From: Rhynchonema sp. JSB1_4
Taxonomy: Eukaryota; Nematoda; Chromadorea; Monhysterida; Xyalidae
Direction: 5' to 3'
Length of the DNA stretch: 64,000 bases
Assembly: GCA_030248065.1 (NCBI GenBank)
Contig: JASAMV010002173.1
Location: 50,269-114,268 of the forward strand
Below, piece after piece: positions 1-9,011 of the stretch (position 1 is the first letter of the stretch; each line of letters opens with the position of its first letter). The notes below the pieces were generated by a model that searched no databases, was not told where the DNA came from, and saw nothing but the letters and a program-made list of their open reading frames with translations. A program made the translations under genes and the position numbers.

Positions 1-156
1 CGTACACGCACATGCACCTGGTCATCTTTGTATTCATTGACGTTGTATTCAATTAAATTGGTGATTGCAGTAATCAATGAAGGTTCACAATTTAATAAAA
101 TAGATCGTTGAACAGGTGATGGAATATTACTGTCACATAAGCACCGAAGGAGCAGC

Positions 157-905
157 TCAATAGTACCCATTGCTTAACTGAAACACTCTTGGAACTTCAG
201 GTGGAAGCAAACCACAGCGAACAGGATATGCATTTGAACATCTAGTGTCAAGCCAAAAATATTTCAATTGCAGACCACGAAAGACACGATTTGCTAAACG
301 AACAAGTATACTGCGATTAGTGCCAAGCAGCTCTCGTTCCGCTGAAACGAGAGTCTGCGCAGGCACATTTTGGTGGAAGAATATGTACCGTGTGCTTCGT
401 CTGACCGCAGCCAGCAGTTTCTGTTCACTGACGTTCAAACAGTGGAGGATCAAAATTGTGTTTATTGAATTGTGTCTGCCACTGACTGACGTCAAGCGGA
501 GCAGCATACGTGCATACTCTTTGTCAGTAAACAAATGCTGTAAATCGTCAAATACGAAGCAAACAGATGAATTCTCAGGATCAGAATTGTCAAAAAATTC
601 TTCTTGTTTTGCCAGGATTTCTGGTGGAATGGACTGAACAAACTCACAATCTATACTTTGAGCACTACAGTATGATAAAAAATCAGAATAAAGCCCGTCA
701 TTAAACGTATCATAGAACACAACTTTTTTCAAAGGAGTCCCCATCACGCATGTTTCGAACATTTTAGCAAATTCAGTGCTGTTGTTGTTTTATAGGAGGC
801 GGCGTCCTCAAAAAACGTTTTTCCACATACGCACGCGCCACACCACTCTCACCTACAGAAATAAGTGAAACGAGCCTGCAGATTAAAGTCAGAGATTGTC
901 TGCTG
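157..905 (-). pseudogene. Maverick A packaging ATPase, copy 1 (damaged 5' end)
   Basis: This is an A32/FtsK-HerA-type virion DNA-packaging ATPase, which in Maverick/Polinton elements would pump the genome into the capsid. The 201-codon open frame ends at 157. It contains a beta strand followed by a Walker B-like VCFVFDD and a downstream sensor-like LILHC strand, as in this family. The P-loop exon and first exon should lie at about 762-905, but there the sequence differs from copy 2 (1984-2504) by many one-base deletions, so the frame is lost. From about 430 to 740 the two copies are nearly identical. The true C-terminus of the protein is present only in this copy. The damage could be real decay or poor assembly. 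Confidence 0.75.
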
Positions 906-1215
906 CGACTCTCGATTTTCCTTCGGTCCTCATGTGAAAAAAAACGTTTTTTTTCAATCAGTTGCTCATAAAATGCACATTTTGATAAAACTTACAGTGT
1001 TTGTAGCGCGCGCGCGCGATAAATAAACAAGATCAGTGTCGCAGCGCGACCACGTATGTCGCCACAGCACCCGAAACCGTTCCAGACTTAGTTTTTGTTG
1101 GATTAAACCAGAGCATTTCCAGTCCATGTTTACAATTAAGCAGTACACTGTTTTGGATGTGGTCAAGAATGTCTCCGTTTGGCGTCACATACGTTATTTC
1201 CTTAAGCTAGCACAT
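740..1215. other. Indel-rich, probably low-quality segment
   Basis: Compared with its clean duplicates (ATPase 5' end at about 2300-2640, propeller gene 5' part at about 4553-4740 and 5529-5716), this stretch lacks scattered single bases every 10-20 nt, with few substitutions. The switch from ATPase-derived to propeller-derived sequence at about 1050 lies inside it. Such a pattern is typical of uncorrected long-read sequence and not of neutral decay. Confidence 0.6.
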
Positions 1216-1341
1216 TCGTTTATTGGTCACGTTATAGAGTAAAGTTTTGTAGGATCCATAAGCAATAATAATATCGCCAAAGGTACTTCGATAGGAATGA
1301 ATGCCACACGCAGATAATAATAATTGTTTTGACACGGCCAT
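1051..1341 (-). pseudogene. Propeller gene 5' exon, third degraded copy
   Basis: This is homologous to the first exon of the WD-like gene at 4459-4854 and 5435-5830. From 1215 to 1341 it is practically identical to those copies. From 1051 to 1215 it carries many one-base deletions that destroy the frame. It begins right after the stop of the neighbouring MCP 3' copy, the same order as at 5830/5836. No downstream exon follows; the ATPase fragment is joined instead. Confidence 0.6.
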
Positions 1342-1346
1342 AATTA

Positions 1347-1983
1347 TTACAAAATTCCGGCGCCGAAATCTAAACTGAAAACTTTGGACGTTAGGTATTT
1401 CACACAACCAGTTGTCACAACGTAAATCACGGCCACATGGTCATCAGTAGGTGGGATACCAAATCGAAAATTAAGCTGAAGACTTTCATTTTCCTCAACG
1501 GTCCCTTCCTGATACGCAGAACTTAAACCAAGAGCGGAAAACTGGAACACATAGATAAATTGATCGTTCAAAAACCGGTCATATTCTAGGTAGGATTCAG
1601 TTGCATTGGGTGAACCGCCAAAAAACGATGAAAGTTGATAGTACTCGAAGCTGACATCCGGGTTGCTGAGCGCTACTGGCAAAACAGGATTGAATCCCTC
1701 GGCGCTTGGAGCTGATTTTGTCCCGTATCTGGAAAGTATGTTGCCTCAAATACTGCGTATGCTACGCATCACATTGCGTGAACCGAACACCAACCTGCAT
1801 ATGCAGTGTGAAACGTTCAATGTGGAAAACTTGTGTATGTTCTGTGTATAGTCACCACTAAACCGGCTGGCCTTATGAAAAGTCACCAACACAGCTGCTG
1901 GACATTTTTGAACGCTGCCTGGAACTGTTACATGTAATGTAATGCACATGGGAATGAATAAACATGAATGTACCTAAATTCAC
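1347..1983 (-). pseudogene. Major capsid protein 3' fragment (duplicate)
   Basis: This is a near-identical duplicate of 5836-6482, the last exons of the Maverick A major capsid gene. It includes the 111-codon final open frame (1347-1682) and the preceding exon at 1746-1949. The copy stops abruptly at about 1983, where the sequence jumps into ATPase copy 2 with a short stretch of similarity (gttcaaaca against gttgaaaca). The 5' exons are missing, so this is a fragment. It differs from the other copy at only a few positions, so the duplication, or assembly of two alleles side by side, is recent. Confidence 0.75.
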
Positions 1984-2504
1984 GTTGAATGTTCAAACAG
2001 TGGAGGATCAAAATTGTGTTTATTGAATTGTGTCTGCCACTGACTGACGTCAAGCGGAGCAGCATACGTGCATACTCTTTATCAGTAAACAAATGCTGTA
2101 AATCGTCAAATACGAAGCAAACAGATGAATTCTCAGGATCAGAATTGTCAAAAAATTCTTCTTGTTTTGCCAGGATTTCTGGTGGAATGGATTGAACAAA
2201 CTCACAATCTATACTTTGAGCACTACAGTATGATAAAAAATCAGAATAAAGCCCGTCATTAAACGTATCATAGAACACAACAACTTTTTTCAAAGGAGGT
2301 GCCCCATCAACGCATGTTTCGAAACATTTTAGCAAATTCAGTGCTGTTGTTGTTTTATAGGAGGCGGGCGGTCCTGCAAAAAAACGTTGGTTTACCGTAA
2401 CATACAGCACTGCGCCAAACACCAACTCGCTCACCTACAGAAATAAGTGAAAACGGAGCCTGCAGATTAAAGTCAGAGATTGTCTGCTGGCGACTGCTCG
2501 ACAT
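1984..2504 (-). pseudogene. Maverick A packaging ATPase, copy 2 (3' truncated)
   Basis: This copy keeps the good 5' end. ATG at 2504 starts a 70-nt exon. A 61-nt GT-AG intron (2374-2434) follows, and exon 2 starts at 2373. The intron falls in the first glycine of the Walker A loop (GPPASYKTT). Exon 2 then runs through the Walker B-like VCFVFDD strand and is cut at 1984, where it meets the MCP fragment, so the C-terminal part of the ATPase is lost. Together with copy 1 it defines the gene. The intron sits at exactly the same codon and phase as in the Maverick B ATPase (36111-36862). Confidence 0.78.
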
Positions 2505-2687
2505 TTTCGGCTTCGGTCCTGCATGTGAAAAAAAACGTTTTTTTTCAATGCAGTTGCTCATAAAATGGCACATTTTGATAAAACTTACAGTGTTGTGTAG
2601 CGCGCGCGGCGACGATAAATAAACAATGATGTCAGTGTCAGCAGCGCGACCTTAAAAAAAGAAAAAAATGAGCTCAATTCCGGTTCG

Positions 2688-3161
2688 CTAAAGTTCTGCG
2701 TGTACCAACCAATAGCAGTGCAGCCGGCAGCACGATCCACCATACCCACTTATGGCTGCTGTGTTGCTCTGCGAAATAAGCACATTTTGGAAACAGCATT
2801 TCAGTGTCAATTTTTTGGTTTCACAATTACCTTTGCATATCGTTCGCCGGACCAGAGCAATTTTTGGATCAATGGCAGCCGTGGCGTGCACGCATTCCTT
2901 CCAACACGAGCGATTCCATTCAATTTGTTGCAGATTCGGTAATATTTGACTCAATCTGCTTGTTTCAATCTGAACTTGGCAATTTTCACCAAGGTCCACA
3001 ATTATGACGTCAGGCACTTGCACCTGATCTGATTTGGACGGCATCTGCTTCAAGTCACCACCACAAACTGCGACGTTACCGTGGATGCAACATCGATTGA
3101 TTCGTTCATCACAGGCAATCGCAATGGACACCAGAACAATAAATGCATTAATTCGGTACAT
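2688..3161 (-). CDS. Short secreted Cys-rich, LRR-like protein
   Basis: A single-exon frame, starting most sensibly at the Met at 3161 because that puts a hydrophobic signal peptide (AFIVLVSIAIAC) at the N-terminus. The mature part has a Cys cluster followed by a leucine-rich-repeat-like pattern (VIIVDLG..., LPNLQQIEW) and more cysteines. It is about 157 residues with no obvious membrane anchor in this exon, though a spliced C-terminus cannot be excluded. It is divergent from, and slightly overlaps, the protease gene at 3124. A similar small membrane or secreted Cys-rich protein lies next to the Maverick B integrase (30339-30917). No database-level family is recognised. A role at the cell or virion surface is inference. 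Confidence 0.5.
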   Translation of the reverse strand: MYRINAFIVLVSIAIACDERINRCCIHGNVAVCGGDLKQMPSKSDQVQVPDVIIVDLGENCQVQIETSRLSQILPNLQQIEWNRSCWKECVHATAAIDPKIALVRRTICKGNCETKKLTLKCCFQNVLISQSNTAAISGYGGSCCRLHCYWLVHAEL

Positions 3162-3558
3162 GCTGCCTGAAAATATTTTATTCACTGGAATTTACCACAA
3201 TTATTCACAGCTTTGGCTGTTGAAAAACAGTCTAATATCATTTCAAGTGTTACTGCTACCTGTGGCATCTGGAATTAATCATTATGTGCTTGTGGTGCGA
3301 AAAGGCAATATCCTATACTACATGGACAGTTGCAGAGACGCTATTGAAATTTTGCCTGAACAAGTTGTGCATTACGCACAAAGTGAACATCTGCTTATCA
3401 CTGTGGCTCCTTTTCGTCTGCAATCCGCTGGGAGCAACGTCTGTGCAGTTTATGTGCTTTACTTCTGCTGGAAACTGCTGATCAAAAATGCTGACTTTTA
3501 TGTGTGCTGTGACGACTTCAAGCCAACACAACAACAAAATAATGATTTATACGTGTGA
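3124..3558 (+). CDS. Adenain-like cysteine protease (Maverick PRO)
   Basis: A Ulp1/adenovirus-protease-type cysteine peptidase, the maturation protease of Maverick/Polinton elements. Family elements are in the right order. NHYVLV holds the catalytic His. An acidic residue follows in YYMDS. The oxyanion Gln is in RLQSAGSN, and the nucleophile Cys follows shortly after (NVCAVY). Length (about 144 aa from the ATG at 3124, or 132 from 3160) is at the short end for the family. An upstream in-frame Met at 3034 is possible, but it would overlap the divergent secreted-protein gene much more. It is the only plus-strand gene inside the Maverick A capsid gene block. No equivalent was recognised in Maverick B. 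Confidence 0.75.
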   Translation: MDTRTINALIRYMLPENILFTGIYHNYSQLWLLKNSLISFQVLLLPVASGINHYVLVVRKGNILYYMDSCRDAIEILPEQVVHYAQSEHLLITVAPFRLQSAGSNVCAVYVLYFCWKLLIKNADFYVCCDDFKPTQQQNNDLYV

Positions 3559-3681
3559 GTTTTATACGTCATGAAGTTGAAACATAAATCGATAAACACA
3601 GCACACTGCAGACGTACATGGTTTCGCACGTGCTTCAATGTGAGTGTTGCAAAGTTTCTGTGCTGTGGCACGCCAATTAAG

Positions 3682-4854
3682 CTACGAATGCTGACCAATG
3701 ATTGACACCTGATCGGAAACAGGTAAGAGCGTCGCGTCACTTTGATCAATGTCCAGATTGCCAAAGAAACGAACCAGACAGTTGTATGAAAGGACTATCA
3801 CTCCGCTTTCGGTGACAGCAACTGACGTAGTGTCCAACCTTCGGTCAAGCACGTTTTCACTTTGCAAAAACTCTGCGGCTGATAAATTGTCAGACACCAC
3901 AGCATGTTCTCGCTTTCCAGATTCTACGCAGAATGTATGAACGGAGCCCCGACAGCCACCGTGAATCAAACGATGTTTCGTGCGATCAAAGCACAGGTCA
4001 TTGAATGGATAACACAAATGAGGCATTGTGCCGCAGAACTGTTTTGAAGTGATACTTTTACATTCTGACTGCTCTGGATCAAAGGTAGCAATTTCACCAA
4101 AGTCTGTGAGGCCGAAGACTGTATTGTTCACCATTTCACATGACATTATGTTCGTGGCAGCGTAGACTCGGGCAGGCCCTCGTGCGCATCGCAGATCCCA
4201 CAATGCCAAGCGGTTGTTGAGATGATTAAATGGCGCCGCGCTTGACGTCAGGAGCTTGCTGCAATCGATTTTGTGTGACGTAATGCGTCGGTGCGTGCCC
4301 GGGTCTGTGTGCTCTTTGGCGTATTGGCCTGTTGTGGTGTTGATGCGAATGTCGAATAGGTACACGGAAGCTGAAATATTATGTACCGGAATTTTCCACT
4401 TGAAGCTCAAACTGGAAAAATCGCTTTAAAATAGTCTAATGGATGGACCAGAAAGAAATTAGAGCGCCCTGGAGCTTAAAATGGAAAACTCACTGTCAAA
4501 GGACATTGAGAATGTGTTGTCATTCAATTTTTGGCTGCCACTTGGTCCGCCATCACGTTCGCCGACATAAGCACCCGAAAGCTCGCGATTCCAGACTTGA
4601 GTTTTTGTTGGATTAAACCAGAGCATTTCCATGTCCATGTTTACAATTAAGGCAGTATCACTGTTTTGGATGTGGACAAGAATGTCTCCGTAGGGCGGCA
4701 CATACGGTATTTCATTAAGCAAGCACATTCGTTTATTGGTCACGTTATAGAGTCAAGTTTTGTAGGATCCATAAGCAATAATAATATCGCCAAAGGTACT
4801 TCGATAGGAATGAATGCCACACGCAGATAATAATAATTGTTTTGACACGGCCAT
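3682..4854 (-). pseudogene. WD/beta-propeller-like protein, unit 1 copy
   Basis: Two coding blocks: 5' exon 4854-4459 and 3' block 4410-3682 (to a proper stop), separated by about 50 nt with a perfect donor (gtgagt) and a pyrimidine-rich acceptor. The protein shows repeated blade-like strands: GDIIIAYG...LYNV, NRLALWDLR, VFGLTDFGEIATFDPE and a further one ending VRFFGNLD. The WDLR motif resembles WD40 repeats. The gene follows the MCP directly, starting within a few bases of its stop, as expected of a Maverick cargo gene. In this copy one base change creates an in-frame TGA near 4751 that unit 2 lacks. The simple exon join is also not clean in frame, so the exact splice is unresolved. A propeller protein is not a standard Polinton gene. 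Confidence 0.55.
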
Positions 4855-6019
4855 AATTATTACAAAATTCCGGCGCCGAAATCTAAACTGAAAACTTTGG
4901 ACGTTAGGTATTTCACACAACCAGTTGTCACAACGTAAATCACGGCCACATGGTCATCAGTAGGTGGGATACCAAATCGAAAATTAAGCTGAAGACTTTC
5001 ATTTTCCTCAACGGTCCCTTCCTGATACGCAGAACTTAAACCAAATGCTCTGGATCAAAGGTAGCAATTTCACCAAAGTCTGTGAGGCCGAAGACTGTAT
5101 TGTTCACCATTTCACATGACATTATGTTCGTGGCAGCGTAGACTCGGGCAGGCCCTCGTGCGCATCGCAGATCCCACAATGCCAAGCGGTTGTTGAGATG
5201 ATTAAATGGCGCCGCGCTTGACGTCAGGAGCTTGCTGCCATCGATTTTGTGTGACGTAATGCGTCGGTGCGTGCCCGGGTCTGTGTGCTCTTTGGCGTAT
5301 TGGCCTGTTGTGGTGTTGATGCGAATGTCGAATAGGTACACGGAAGCTGAAATATTATGTACCGGAATTTTCCACTTGAAGCTCAAACTGGAAAAATCGC
5401 TTTAAAATAGTCTAATGGATGGACCAGAAAGAAATTAGAGCGCCCTGGAGCTTAAAATGGAAAACTCACTGTCAAAGGACATTGAGAATGTGTTGTCATT
5501 CAATTTTTGGCTGCCACTTGGTCCGCCATCACGTTCGCCGACATAAGCACCCGAAAGCTCGCGATTCCAGACTTGAGTTTTTGTTGGATTAAACCAGAGC
5601 ATTTCCATGTCCATGTTTCCAATTAAGGCAGTATCACTGTTTTGGATGTGGACAAGAATGTCTCCGTAGGGCGGCACATACGGTATTTCATTAAGCAAGC
5701 ACATTCGTTTATTGGTCACGTTATAGAGTAAAGTTTTGTAGGATCCATAAGCAATAATAATATCGCCAAAAGTACTTCGATAGGAATGAATGCCACACGC
5801 AGATAATAATAATTGTTTTGACACGGCCATGATTATTACAAAATTCCGGCGCCGAAATCTAAACTGAAAACTTTGGACGTTAGGTATTTCACACAACCAG
5901 TTGTCACAACGTAAATCACGGCCACATGGTCATCAGTAGGTGGGATACCAAATCGAAAATTAAGCTGAAGACTTTCATTTTCCTCAACGGTCCCTTCCTG
6001 ATACGCAGAACTTAAACCA
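4068..6019. repeat. 976-bp direct tandem duplication (two units)
   Basis: Unit 1 is 4068-5043 and unit 2 is 5044-6019. Matching points (for example the propeller 3' block edge at 4410 and 5386) are all offset by 976. Each unit holds part of the propeller 3' block, the intron, the propeller 5' exon and the last part of the MCP gene. The units differ at only a few bases, so the event is very recent or is an assembly artefact. Confidence 0.85.
5044..5830 (-). pseudogene. WD/beta-propeller-like protein, unit 2 copy (3' truncated)
   Basis: The start ATG at 5830 lies just after the MCP stop at 5836. The 5' exon (to about 5435) is open, without the nonsense change seen in unit 1. The 3' block begins at 5386 but is cut at 5044 by the tandem-duplication junction, where it runs into the truncated MCP tail of unit 1. 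Thus neither unit alone is a complete uninterrupted gene: unit 2 has the clean start and unit 1 the complete end. Confidence 0.6.
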
Positions 6020-7790
6020 AGAGCGGAAAACTGGAACACATAGATAAATTGATCGTTCAAAAACCGGTCATATTCTAGGTAGGATTCAGTTGCATTGGGT
6101 GAACCGCCAAAAAACGATGAAAGTTGATAGTACTCGAAGCTGACATCCGGGTTGCTGAGCGCTACTGGCAAAACAGGATTGAATCCCTCGGCGCTTGGAG
6201 CTGATTTTGTCCCGTATCTGGAAAGTATGTTGCCTCAAATACTGCGTATGCTACGCATCACATTGCGTGAACCGAACACCAACCTGCATATGCAGTGTGA
6301 AACGTTCAATGTGGAAAACTTGTGTATGTTCTGTGTATAGTCACCACTAAACCGGCTGGCCTTATGAAAAGTCACCAACACAGCTGCTGGACATTTTTGA
6401 ACGCTGCCTGGAACTGTTACATGTAATGTAATGCACATGGGAATGAATAAACATGAATGTACCTAAATTCACGTTGAATGTTGAAACACCACGCGGGACA
6501 GATTGTGGTCCGATAGGAACTGTCCTGCAACAGAAAAAAAGACTTTTTGAACTTTTTTGACTTCCTTCGTACTGACTTGTGTACCTGTAGTAATTAAATG
6601 GCTGGTAGCCAATTGAGTTCCATCGACTGAACACATGATCAACAGCATCAGCACTCAACCAAACCTAAAATTGAAAAAAAATCAGATTTATTGTCTGCAA
6701 AACAGGAAAAAGGTAAAAACTGCCTTTTGAACAATCAGCTCGCAGCAATCAAGAACAAAACGGAAGTCATCGGTAGCATTCTTTGACATCAATCGTATAC
6801 TGTCCAGTTCATGTTGCAATGTTACCTAAAAAGTATATTAAATAAACAATAAAATGCAAGGCAAGAGGAACAACCCCTTCACTCACTTGAATGTTGCAGT
6901 TAGGAAAAATTAAACGATTTGATGTCGAGAAATCAAATCTTAGGGGTGTTACTGTTGTTTGTCTTTGCGAAAGAGAGTATAAATCACGCTTGGTGAAGCC
7001 TTCATTATCGCTGGTAACCTTGTCGTATTGTCCAATGCTGTCAGGTATCAGTTGACATAAGCTATAACAAAGACAGGAATTACTGAGTGTTAAAAAGGTG
7101 GCACTTTCTCATTATCGTACCGTCGCAGGTAACCATATTTGGCGCTGTCGGTGTTTGTGTATTGCAACATCAGCATGTTTTTCAGGAGAGCCATATTTGA
7201 GGTTGTCTCTACTAACGTATCGCACAGCTTGAGCGATGTTTCGGACATCCACAAAAGACCGATTCCTGCGAGTAAATCTTGCATTGTTGCTTCATCCACA
7301 GTGCTAAGAAAAAAAACTGACCTGAGATTGGTGCTACAATGTCTGCAGCAGACAATTTGTCATGATTGGGACCTGAAATTTGTGATCACTGTACTTGTTG
7401 TTTAGTACCTACACATACCTACTGTATACCTTTCACTACTCGGCCGGTAACTCTCAGCACGAACTGGTTCATGAGGAAGGATGTGGCACCGGACGAAAAT
7501 GTGAATGACACGATCCCGCTGTTGTTCTATGAAACAAAATTAACGTGGATTGGATGAAACTAAATTAGCGAGACATTGTACCGCAGAGTAAATTTTCTAA
7601 TTCGCTGCCGCACAGTAAAATACGCCCCATAGTTAATGTCTAGTTACCCCCCACGCTCACCAGCGCCCGCCGCCCCCCGGGGCAGTACCTGCATTATATT
7701 CGGTTTAATCACACAAGTTTCCCTGCTGACAATACTCTTCAGCTCAGGTGTTTCGTGGAAGAGGTTGAGTGTTTCTGGTGAAGTGGCCAT
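5836..7790 (-). CDS. Maverick A major capsid protein (multi-exon)
   Basis: The double-jelly-roll (hexon-like) capsid protein, recognised by block-by-block similarity to the single-exon MCP at 34646-36046. Exon 1 is 7790-7689 (34 codons). Exon 2 is 7526-7430. Further coding pieces lie around 7367-7322, 7299-7090, 7010-6893, 6826-6727, 6666-6590, 6535-6470 and 6350-6240, with the final exon 6171-5836. Introns are short GT-AG. Matching blocks to Maverick B include the N-terminal strand, the SLFxE-like region, the PAAVLVT/ERLAVAL strand and the C-terminal VAVIYVV/VTVLIWL strand. The join between the third and fourth pieces is off by one base in the simplest model, so a frame lesion is possible. 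It lies between the basic-protein gene and the propeller gene. Confidence 0.72.
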
Positions 7791-7797
7791 ATTGACA

Positions 7798-8106
7798 TCA
7801 ACGGCGCCGACGTTTTTTAATGTTCTTTCGACTCTTTTTCGGAGGTTTTATTTTGCGACCGATTTGACGTTTCTTCTTTTTAGGCGTTCCACGTGCCTTT
7901 CTGGACCGCTTTCGCTTCAGAGATTCCAGTTTTTTAACGACTTCACTCTTACTTTCTTGTTTGATTGCTTCCAGGTTTTCAGGGACCGTGTCCTCCAGCT
8001 GGGGACCCTTTTTGTATATCCAGGGGGGTAGGGGTGTGTTAGAAACGTTATTCGAACCTAGACTGCCAAATCCTGCGTCGGAACTACGGGGTAAATTCAT
8101 GACCAT
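7798..8106 (-). CDS. Very basic core-like protein
   Basis: A 102-codon single-exon ORF between penton and MCP. The N-terminal half is ordinary with a PLPPWIYKKG motif. The C-terminal half is a dense run of Lys/Arg (RKRSRKARG, KKKKRQIGRK, ending in RRRR). It could be a DNA-condensing core protein, as adenovirus-like viruses carry, or simply a nuclear-targeted protein. The function is inferred from composition and its position inside the virion gene block. The stop is only 7 nt upstream of the MCP start, so the genes are tightly packed. No counterpart was seen between penton and MCP in Maverick B, where those genes overlap. Confidence 0.55.
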   Translation of the reverse strand: MVMNLPRSSDAGFGSLGSNNVSNTPLPPWIYKKGPQLEDTVPENLEAIKQESKSEVVKKLESLKRKRSRKARGTPKKKKRQIGRKIKPPKKSRKNIKKRRRR

Positions 8107-8123
8107 AAAACATTGCGCGTGAA

Positions 8124-9011
8124 TTAGAAAAGCAGTCTTCGCTTAAAATGAAACTGAAAGCAGAGTGCTCCCAGGGACTGCGAGCAGAACTGAATCAGGC
8201 GACCTCGTTCATTCGTCAGCCGAAGTTCAATGCTTGGAATGTTGCCAATGCTACTCAATGGAAAGTAGCTTAATGTTTTATCTTGGTACTCGGTTTTCAT
8301 TCGGGTTGCAATAAAGTCTGTGTGGACTTTGCTCGAAGTTGTACGGGTCTGATACTGAACAGGATAGGCTGCCAGCAAATTACTATAGCTGTCGTCCAAT
8401 CGTGTAGGCTCAATCAGATTACAGTTAACAAAAAACATCTCGTCCCACATGTGTATGTTCGGTCATGTATCTCCGCTAAACTTTTTTCCGATGCTGTCTT
8501 CTGGTACGTCCATAACTGGGTGTGATGCGAATCCGAGCTTATCAGCCAACACAGGTGACAGAACAAGGCTGAATGCAGCTGGGATAGGATCGCGATTATT
8601 CATTTTGATTGAGAAAATTTTGTCGGTAGAATTGTAGGCCATTTCTACAATGGCCCTATCTGACTCGATTGCATCTAGGAATTCTTCGCTATTGAAAATC
8701 TTTTGACATTCTCGTTGAAGTTGACTTTCGTTCAGTACATATCCTCCAGTTGGCAGGTCGAATATGAAGTCGCGGCCACCGCAGTTCACTTTTATAGAAC
8801 ATTCGGACGCGTTGGAAATGCATGAAGGAAGGACCGACTTTATAAGGGCACACTCATATGCTTGGCCGTGCAACTTGACGTAGTCCCCAGCAGACAGATT
8901 AAAGTTGCACACATAGTGAGCCATGTCCCTACCGCTGGGCATTATCAGACGGTCGCTGGTTAAAAAAACGTAAAAATCATGGGGCGGCAAGTTAGAACAC
9001 ATTTTTGTCAT
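8124..9011 (-). pseudogene. Maverick A penton (minor capsid), in-frame TGA
   Basis: The single-jelly-roll vertex protein, aligned by pattern with the Maverick B penton (33919-34653). Shared features are a pair of internal strands ending in a leucine-rich LADKLGF/FAKLLSV stretch, then a strand of form MFFVNCN/MFYLTCP followed by the SNLLAAYP/ASIIGVVP element. The frame is continuous from the ATG at 9011 to the stop at 8124 except for one TGA at 8463-8465. Coding similarity resumes immediately after it in the same frame. Without the TGA the protein would be about 295 aa, near the usual size. The start overlaps the integrase stop (ATGA overlap), as in compact viral operons. The TGA may be a disabling mutation or a sequencing error. 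Confidence 0.75.

Noticed and set aside
8463..8465. Selenocysteine or programmed readthrough in the penton
   Set aside because: No SECIS-like structure or readthrough context was seen. Other light damage in the same element makes a simple mutation or error more likely.
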